Assembly: GCA_934047225.1 (NCBI GenBank)
Contig: OW203988.1
Coordinates: 5,862,229 to 5,926,228, forward strand
Length of the DNA: 64,000 bases
Origin: Ypsolopha sequella
Lineage: Eukaryota; Arthropoda; Insecta; Lepidoptera; Ypsolophidae
Reading direction: 5' to 3'
This document shows, in pieces, positions 57,230 to 64,000 of the stretch. The notes below the pieces were generated by a model, which saw nothing but the letters and a program-made list of their open reading frames with translations, did no database searches and had not been told where the DNA came from. How positions within the stretch are numbered: the first letter of the stretch is position 1; every line of letters starts with the position of its first letter. The position numbers and the translations under genes are program-made.

Positions 57230-57830
57230 ACAAAACGCTGATTCTATAAAGTAAAATAAAATAAAAAGACATTTATTTAACACACCATTATGGACAAAGT
57301 AGTACAATGTTCTTAAACGTAAAGTTGTATGGCACTGTTAAAAAGGACGGTGACTCAGCATATGTTTCTATACCAAAGGCATTAGGAACGCTGTTATTCT
57401 GCCACCACCATTAAAAGAAAAAAAAACATACTTAATTAACTTACTATTTACTTTAACCTAAACATATTCAGTAAAATCAGCGTATACTTAAAATATTAAA
57501 ACAGAAAAATAATAAAACATTATTGTAATAGAATAAAATATTAATCTTGAGTAGTTATGGGATATAAAATTTGGATATATATGTATATATTTTTACCAAT
57601 ATATGAAATGAAATGAAAATGAAAATGAAAATGGTTTATTCGTTGTATAAGCTCTTAAAAATTAGAAAGGTGGTGACCGGAGTCTTCTTTTAAGCTGAGA
57701 GCAGCCTGTGCCAGAAGACTCCACTCTTCCACGTATATCTATATGTGTACTCTAGTATCAACTATGTAATATAAACTTATATTACATAATAAATATTAAC
57801 ATTACATTTCTATATAGTGGAAGGGCCTTA
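57230..57830. other. two reversed LINE 3' tails
   Basis: AAAATAAAATAAAAAGACAT at 57245 and GAAAATGAAAATGAAAATGG at 57613 both start reversed LINE-like 3' ends. No coding remnant was identified in the short stretches after them. Confidence 0.35.
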
Positions 57831-58090
57831 AATGTTTCGAACGTCTCGACCACTAATCCAGAGTTCGCGGATTCAAATCCCGTAGGGAAATATTTGTGTT
57901 CGGTGTACGTAGTTCGGAAGGCATTAAGCTGTTGGTCCGTATTTGTACCCGACATACCGCGATAGGGCTCACCACCCATCACGTCGGCATCACGTGCAAC
58001 AGTCATCGGTAAAACGTGGATGTATGAGTATGGACTGTGACCTGCATTTCACAGGCCGTCCTCACCCTTAGAAATACCTCTGACACTACA
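57830..58090 (+). mobile_element. tRNA-derived SINE, copy 3
   Basis: Box B-like GATTCAAATCCC is near 57870. The body has GGGCTCACCACCCATCACGT and GACCTGCATTTCACAG, and the end is ACCTCTGACAC. It shares its layout with 4684-4990 and 60914-61310. Confidence 0.65.
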
Positions 58091-58492
58091 TGCAAAAAGA
58101 GTGAGCAATATAGCACGAAACGTGAGGATAGAAAGTCATTCGGCATTGGAACATTCGTTTTGAACCAGATATCTCAAACATATCGTAGGAGTACGTGACA
58201 CACCGTATTTGGTTTTTATATGGCCGTCATCCCGCGACCATGGCAAATGAAACTCTGCCGAAAATTCGGTAAAATATAAAAACCAAACACTGTGGGTCCC
58301 GTACTCCTAATAATGTTTATAATAACCGTGTAAATTTCAAATCTTATCAGATATCTCAAATTAAGATTCGTTTTTTAAGCAATTCAGGTATTTATTTTTG
58401 ATGGTGCGAAGTCATCGAAGAAACAGGTGCAGAAAGTTGGGTTCTGTGCTTTTTACTAGTCGCGTAAGGTCAACAAAAGAGAAAAGTAACCA

Positions 58493-58653
58493 GGGGCTCT
58501 ACCGCGTAATTCTCATTTGTATCAACTTCAAGCAAATGCATGAGAAATTCAACGCGTGCAAAAGAGATGGCATGTTAGGCGGGCGTCGTCGCACGCACGT
58601 CAAATTTTAACCTCAAGTTGATGTTGATGAAAATGAGAATTACGCGGTAGACC
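58493..58653 (+). mobile_element. MITE, copy 2 of the 31389-31550 family
   Basis: It has the same ends (GGGGCTCTACCGCGTAATTC and ACGCGGTAGACCC) and the same orientation, with few substitutions. Confidence 0.7.
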
Positions 58654-58655
58654 CG

Positions 58656-59408
58656 CAGGCCCAGCGCAAACATTTTGTTCCTAAGAACTAGAACTTAACA
58701 CTAGAGTAGGCGCGCCCAAATTGACTCCTGAAACGGTCGCGCGGGGTACATGTGTAGCCCATTTTGAATGCAAATATTGTGGGTGATCTTTAGGTAGAAT
58801 GAAAAAGTTTTTAATTTAATGAATAATCATCTTTATTTTTATCGTTTAATAATGAAAAAATACAAAACATGAATTTTTTAGGTACTTTTTAACGAAACAA
58901 TAGAATACTTGGAATAATCAACATGAGACGCAGACGCCGCCATAATTTCCTTAAAAATATATTAATACTAAGTATATTTGTTATGAAACGGTATGTAACA
59001 TGCAAAAATTACATGAAAATGAAGTACTCTTAAAATATTAGTACAATTTTTGCATAAATAATAGGGATTTATCACATTCCTTGAACGGTCGCGCGGGCTA
59101 CATACGCAGCCCATTCACTTTATTAGTCGTTCTGTTTTGAAGTCCGTGTGCTGAGGGTAGCGACACGCTACTGAGCGACGCGGGGGTCCATAGTAGAGGA
59201 ATACACGGAAGACTAGCGCAGTAGTGTGACGCGTTTGAGAAAGAAGCACCAATAATATACCCTGGTCTACACCTGTAGCCCACGCGTCCACTCTAGTGTT
59301 AATCAATAGTGCATGTGTTGATTGACTTGATTATATTGACCAAGTATTCTTCATCTCAACTACCACTCACCTGTGGGTCTTAGGATCGCAGTGTTTGCGC
59401 TGGGCCTG
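58656..59408. mobile_element. TIR element interrupted by a TTAA element
   Basis: CAGGCCCAGCGCAAACA at 58656-58672 and its perfect complement at 59392-59408 are 17-bp TIRs. Most of the interval is the younger 58699-59298 element, leaving about 25 and 95 bp of the outer element. Confidence 0.6.
58699..59298. mobile_element. piggyBac-like non-autonomous element, 600 bp
   Basis: TTAA at 58695-58698 and 59299-59302 flank TIRs CACTAGAGTAGGCGCG and CGCGTCCACTCTAGTG. Subterminal repeats GGTCGCGCGGG(G/C)TACAT occur on both sides (58735 and 59087). TTAA plus C-A-C-T-A-G-A ends fit the piggyBac superfamily. It encodes no transposase; the frames near 59098-59306 are chance. Confidence 0.75.
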
Positions 59409-60084
59409 TAACCTTTTTCTTTTTTTGACTGTGATACTCAAAGAGGAGATTCAGCGGACGGAAGCAGCAGCCGTCCCCTGAAGCTCAAGGAGCTCTCAAC
59501 AAAACATTGTGTCTCTTAAATCTGCTCAGTGGCTCTCCAGCTACAAGCAAACATAACATACAAGCAAACATACGTTGCCTATTATTTAAGGCTAAAAACA
59601 TCGCCAATGCCCTTGAGCATTTGACCTCTAAACGACAACTATTAAAACAGACGAAAAAGAGCGACAATTCACTGGCGCGCAAAGGTCGCCGCGGAACGCA
59701 GGCGGTAAAAAGCAACAAAAAAAATATACTAATTACAATAAAAATATACTAACCACCATGTGATAATAACATATAAATAAAGTAAAAAGTTATGTTTGAA
59801 GCTTATTCATTTTTTAATTTTTTTTCTGTGGAAAATACGTTTTAAACGCATATTCCTTTCCGGAGCGAATTTAGTAAAAATTATGAAATTAGGTAGTTGA
59901 AGATATATTTTTTTAGTGATTAAAATATAAAATATTTTATGATTGGTAAATGATTTATGGAAGATATGATGAGTTACATATACACATTTTCCAGAATTTT
60001 CTGGTGGCTAGTTTGGGCAACAAATTGAATTAAATATACGCAATCCACGATTCCACTTAAATAGACAAGATGTAATAAAAGAAC

Positions 60085-60156
60085 TGGAGATGCCGGGGAT
60101 CGAACCCGGGGCCTTTCACATGCAAAGCGAACGCTCTACCACTGAGCTACATCCCC
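60085..60156 (-). tRNA. tRNA-Ala (anticodon UGC), copy 1
   Basis: On the minus strand the 72-nt gene begins GGGGATGTAGCTCAGTGGTA and folds with a 7-bp acceptor stem (GGGGATG with CATCTCC, one G-U). It has D arm GCTC/GAGC, an anticodon stem-loop with TTTGCAT (anticodon TGC), a T arm CCGGG-TTCGATC-CCCGG and discriminator A. Box A (TAGCTCAGTGG) and box B (GGTTCGATCCC) are canonical. A TTTT pol III terminator follows 4 nt downstream (complement of 60077-60080). No intron is present. Confidence 0.97.
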
Positions 60157-60693
60157 TGTTGTAATAAATTGCAAAAACTATTACTTATTAAATGTTTTCC
60201 GCGTACTGAATTACGCCGCAATGAAAACAGCTGAGTAAACAACGCGAATATAATAAATAAACTGACGAAAAAGAGCGACAATTCGCTGGGGCGCAAAGGT
60301 CGCAGCGGAGCGCAGGCGCTAAAAAGCGACAAATTACAATAAAAATATACTAATCACCATGTGATAATAACATATAAATAAAGTAAAAGTTACGTTTAAA
60401 GCTTATTAATTTTAAATTTTTTTTATATGGAAAATACGTTTTAGACGTATATTCCTTTCCGGAGCGAATTTAGTTAAAATAATGAAATTAGATAGTTGAA
60501 GATATATTTTTTGAAGGATAGATATTAAATATTTTATCATTTTCAACATACAATCCTTAATGAAGATATGATGAGTTACATATACATTTTCCACAATTTT
60601 CTGGTGGCTAGTTTGGGCAACAAATTGAATTAAATTTACGCAATCTACGATTGTTCTATATACCCTAAAATAGACAAGATGTAATAAAAGAAC

Positions 60694-60765
60694 TGGAGAT
60701 GCCGGGGATCGAACCCGGGGCCTTTCACATGCAAAGCGAACGCTCTACCACTGAGCTACATCCCC
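60694..60765 (-). tRNA. tRNA-Ala (anticodon UGC), copy 2
   Basis: It is identical in sequence to the gene at 60085-60156, with the same downstream GTTCTTTTATTAC terminator region. It lies in the second unit of the tandem duplication. Both copies should be transcribed leftward by pol III. Confidence 0.97.
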
Positions 60766-60913
60766 TGTTGTGATAAATTGCAAAAACTATTACGTATTCA
60801 ATATTTTCCGCGTACTGAATTACGGCGCAATGAAAACAGCTGAGTAAACAACGCGAGTATAATAAATCGATTTCACGAGATTTCAGTTCCGTTGATATAA
60901 ATAACATTAAAAC

Positions 60914-61310
60914 TATGACCGCGTCTGTGACCGAGCAGAGCGCTCGCCTGCAAACCTAGAGGTCGTGGGTTCAATCCACGCGGTGCACAATAATTTTTGT
61001 TCGGTCTGCGAGTTTCGAAATTCACCTATTTGTGTCCGGAGTACGGCGATAGGGCTCACCACCCGTCACGTTTGGGACGTAATAATCGTCAGTAAAAAGT
61101 TGGTGTACCAAGTGTTAAGGCGATACGTAAAAGTTTTAGCGTCCCTGTTACTCCATAAGCGAAATAACCCTCAGTACGAGAGGGACGGATTCGTGGAAAA
61201 GTAGCAAAAAGTCGGTTATTAATATATAATATATTTTATTTGGTTTCGCCTTAACTGTGACCTGCAATTCACAATTCACACTTTGGAACACTTCTGACAC
61301 CCCCTCGGTG
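60914..61310 (+). mobile_element. tRNA-derived SINE, copy 4, interrupted
   Basis: The head reads TGACCGAGCAGAGCGCTCGC with box B GGTTCAATCC near 60968. The body has GGGCTCACCACCCGTCACG, and the end is CTTCTGACACCCCCTCGG near 61306. A 132-bp TTAA element (61119-61250) splits it. Confidence 0.7.
61119..61250. mobile_element. TTAA MITE family, short copy C (132 bp) inside a SINE
   Basis: TTAA at 61115-61118 and 61251-61254 bracket GGCGATACGTAAAAGTTTTA through GAGAGGGACGGATTCGTGGA to GGTTTCGCC. It is an internally deleted relative of 2754-3130 in reverse orientation. Confidence 0.75.
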
Positions 61311-61558
61311 ATTATGTCGTGACGATAATGTTCTTTTTATGTGTTAAAATTAGGACTATCATTATTTCTTATGTGCTTTTGTCTAATTTTTATAATCGGC
61401 CTTGCCTGAAACTAAAGATGAAAAGAGTTTTAGTCTAATAGATATTTTAAAATCACAATTCAAGAAAAAAATATGTTTAATGTTATTGAAGTAAAAATTA
61501 CGGTACTAAAATAAAATAATATTTTACATAAACATAACATAATTTAATAAATATATAA

Positions 61559-61690
61559 TATGCCTCAATTAGCTTTTTATTTAGAATTACAGAATATAAC
61601 TTTAAATATATACAATAAATAAGAGAAAATGTAAAACTTGAGATATATTTCGGCTCTTAGTGGGCCGTCATCAGTCAACTGCACTCGTGT
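61559..61690 (-). repeat. single-arm copy of the hairpin-bearing repeat
   Basis: TAGCTTTTTATTTAGAATTA and ATATAACTTTAAATATATAC match the complement of 51190-51262, followed by the hairpin motif at 61636-61680. There is no inverted partner here. Confidence 0.65.
61636..61680 (-). ncRNA. hammerhead-like hairpin motif, copy g
   Basis: On the minus strand UUGA pairs with UCAA. Between are CUGAUGA (the exact hammerhead core strand), CGGCCC-ACUAA-GAGCCG and AAAUAUAUC. It is the copy closest to the hammerhead consensus on the 5' strand, but one helix II pair is weakened. Confidence 0.5.
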
Positions 61691-61764
61691 CCCAATGTCT
61701 AATTATGTTCAGTTGCACACAATACTTTATCTACGACCATCAAAAATATCGTCTTTATTTATAA

Positions 61765-62100
61765 TATATTCAAATAACAATTTCACGAAAAATAACAAGA
61801 AAAACACTCGTTCACGAACCACGGTTGCGTCGTCCGGTAACGCTGCCTGGGGGCCAATCAGAAACAACAATGATCAAAGGGGCGTGGCTTAAGAAAAAAG
61901 GTCGGGATTTCTTTTTCGTAGCTGTTGTTGCTTGGCTCTCTTGCGTTGTTATAATAAATTGGGCCAATCGCAGCGCAGAATCTCGGTGTTATAATGTAAT
62001 ATTATAACATCGGATAAACAATGTAGGTACTTATAAAATAGCTTTTTATGTTGGAGTTACCTTGTGGTATGGGCATAGACTAAGTATTTATATGGGAGTA
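61765..62100 (+). repeat. interspersed repeat, copy 3 of the 20941 family
   Basis: It shares AACAATTTCACGAAAAATAA, GGGGGCCAATCAGAAAC, GGGCCAATCGCAGCGCAGAA and CGGTGTTATAATGTAATATT with the other copies. Small frames inside are not conserved. Confidence 0.6.
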
Positions 62101-62604
62101 GATGAAAAAAAATATGTTTCCATTACAAAAAGACCCGGTGCCTCACTTTTCGCTTTTTTTACTATCGTAATAAGTAGGCCAACGCAAGCACCTTATTCCT
62201 GTATCATTTTTCTTGTACCAGTCCGTGTCGCATAAAAATGGGCTTGAATATATAATCGAGATTTATAAATATTAAACAAGAAAGTGGACACGTAGATCTC
62301 CTAATTATTTTCAAAAAAAAAAACACGCCCTTTTCAAATTTTTAATTAATACTTGAAACAAACCAGGTCGCCGGTGCTCCCGGCGGCCCTTCTCAGCCAT
62401 TTTAAATTTTTAGAGTTCCGTTAAAAACGAAACCTAAATGGCAGAGCTTCCGTGTCTTTATGTTGACATAACTATAGGTAGAACAGTCGAATTGATTGAG
62501 CTAAATTTGCTGAGCATGAAGGCTCCGCAAAAAGTAATCTTCCATGACGCTTCGTGGGGTATCGAATGAATCATATTTTCAATCAGATGTATATTTTTTT
62601 ATTT

Positions 62605-62935
62605 TCAATGCATGTGCTCGTAAAGGCCCACTTTTTATGCATCAAAACCAAACAGAAAGTCGATTATTTTGCCCTAGGGCTTTATTATTAATATATTTTT
62701 TTATTTTTTTTCAATGGTTGGCTAACCTGCAGCCTTTCTTGTGTACCATAAATTTCATACTTTTTTTTCCACTGTTTAACGGCTCTGGATACAGTCCTTT
62801 TGAGCCAATTACAATTTAAAGTTCACAAAATTATATTTGTTTTATTTCCTCACACTATGCATTGAAAAACGTAGTATGATACACGGGCGTAAGAGCAATA
62901 AATTACTCGGTTACGTTTATAGAAACCAATTGGTT
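62605..62935 (+). repeat. three-copy interspersed repeat, copy 3 (truncated right)
   Basis: It is colinear with 19174-19558 up to AATAAATTACTCGGTTACGT, then breaks off at TTTATAGAAACCAATTGG. Confidence 0.65.
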
Positions 62936-63093
62936 TTATAGAAACCAATTGAAACTTTGCGATGGCAGCATACACAATACATAGGTAATAAGGTTTAGTT
63001 GAATAACTATTAAGTAAATTTCTGATTTAAATTAAAAAAATTGAAATTCTTATTTATAGAAACCAATAAAAACTTTGCGAAACCACTCTTAAA
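62918..63093 (+). repeat. direct repeats TTTATAGAAACCAATT
   Basis: TTTATAGAAACCAATT occurs at about 62918 and 62935, with a related TTTATAGAAACCAATAAA near 63054. The region ends GCGAAACCACTCTTAA, matching half of the MITE at 29581-29778. Confidence 0.6.
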
Positions 63094-63094
63094 T

Positions 63095-64000
63095 GTCAAT
63101 ATTAATAAAGCTGTGTTTTGATCGTAGCAACAAGCGCCTTGAAAACCACATCAAGTATGACTTTCATTTTATTATACATTTTCGCGCGCCGTCAGCTCGT
63201 CAATCATGCAAATTGAAGGCGCTGTCTTTCAAGCACTAAATCGAAGCTGAATTACTTTACTGGATCGCGTTCAACATTCTACCAGCTACAAAAATAAGTA
63301 AAATCTAGCTGAAACCCTCGGGAATTGAACAAAAGAAGTTCATCATCAATGAGAGAGAACAGGCAAATCACCTTAGAATAGGCCAAGTTCGGGTTGGTCT
63401 CATGCCCGGAGTGCTCCATACCATTCTAATAAGTTATTAGACTAATTACAAAAAAAAACACAAACATAATTTTGACGTTTTGTTTGATACCTACAATACT
63501 TGTGCAACAAAACTGCAAAACTAATTGATCAAGTAATATTCCACGTAGAATGCAAAATTAATAATTTTCTGATTTATTTCTTCACTTGTACCAGAATATC
63601 TCCCTTCGTGCTGAATTTAAATTTTATAAGGCCACGGGAATTGCCCTATAGGTTTTCATGGTGAGCCATAGGGCCGTAGATTTCTGTAGGAGGTATTCTT
63701 TTTACTTAACTTGATAGGACCCAAAAAAAAGGTTTTTGAAAGACGGTCAAAAAAGTGATCTTATACATACATACATATGATTATATATATACTATAAAAA
63801 GATTCTTAAAATTATCATTATGTATTAAGCAAGACCTAATTTTAATACAAATTTGTTAAATAAGATCCGTAGAAAGAGCGGGTCTCCCTTAAAACAGGTT
63901 GTAAAACTTAAAAGGGGAGTCCCACCCCCTCAAAACCTACATTTTGTAATGTAAATAAAGAATTTTTGAATTTTGAATTTACATTTACTGACGCGTGTCT
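63095..64000. other. no gene recognised; LINE-type tail near 63950
   Basis: AATAAAGAATTTTTGAATTT near 63952 resembles the tail at 17810-17845. The rest shows no exon or structured repeat. Confidence 0.35.

Larger units (their letters stand above)
59648..60870. repeat. tandem duplication of about 610 bp containing tRNA-Ala genes
   Basis: Unit 1 (about 59648-60260) and unit 2 (about 60263-60870) share GACGAAAAAGAGCGACAATT, CCATGTGATAATAACATATA, TTTTCTGGTGGCTAGTTTGG, the tRNA gene and GCTGAGTAAACAACGCGA. The tRNA genes are exactly 609 bp apart. Flanking sequence differs by some percent while the tRNA parts are identical. Confidence 0.85.

Noticed and set aside
59485..59752. Overlapping 77- and 81-codon frames on opposite strands
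   Set aside because: They overlap the start of the tRNA-bearing duplication and are not preserved in the second unit.

Overview
The window looks like eukaryotic, AT-rich nuclear DNA, most probably from a moth or butterfly (inference). The evidence is spliced exons, pol III tRNA genes, tRNA-headed SINEs, mariner and jockey fossils, and families typical of Lepidoptera, such as the repeat that starts GGGTTCCGTACCC and the non-LTR tails that end in a VQQW peptide. There are no bacterial-style genes. Almost every short open frame is a chance frame or lies inside a repeat.

Confident host genes are few. Two exons at 35270-35391 and 38029-38184 (+) encode the N-terminal matrix domain of the mitochondrial calcium uniporter MCU. 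They join in phase 0 across a 2.6-kb intron that carries a jockey fossil, a 227-bp TIR element and a GGGTTCCGTACCC-family copy. The targeting-peptide exon and the membrane/DIME exons were not found and are probably outside the window or in short exons I could not see. Two tRNA-Ala(UGC) genes (60085-60156 and 60694-60765, minus strand) lie in a tandem duplication of about 610 bp. A GC-rich island at 4100-4620 holds a candidate first coding exon on the minus strand that begins MGAGHS.

The rest is a dense layer of transposable-element debris. Region by region: 1-4.1 kb non-LTR tail and TTAA-flanked MITEs; 4.1-5 kb candidate promoter/exon and a SINE; 5-12 kb repeats, hairpins and non-LTR tails; 12.7-14.7 kb a TIR repeat followed by a decayed mariner; 16-23 kb hAT-type, foldback and SINE copies; 25.6-26.3 kb a 16-bp/281-bp repeat block; 31-32.2 kb MITEs and an inverted hairpin pair; 35-38.2 kb MCU; 39-45 kb several foldbacks including an inverted repeat with 500-bp arms; 46.2-47.55 kb a 42-bp minisatellite; 51-56.5 kb inverted hairpin pair, clustered non-LTR tails and a nested TIR element; 57-62 kb nested MITEs, tRNA genes and a SINE interrupted by a TTAA MITE.

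The most notable signal is a family of seven short RNA-like motifs (5917, 7920, 31940, 32068, 51004, 51148, 61636). Each has a closing helix, a CUGAUG(A/C)-like strand, a covarying hairpin and an AAAUAUAU(C/U) strand. The layout resembles minimal hammerhead ribozymes of retroelements, with one systematic departure from the canonical core.
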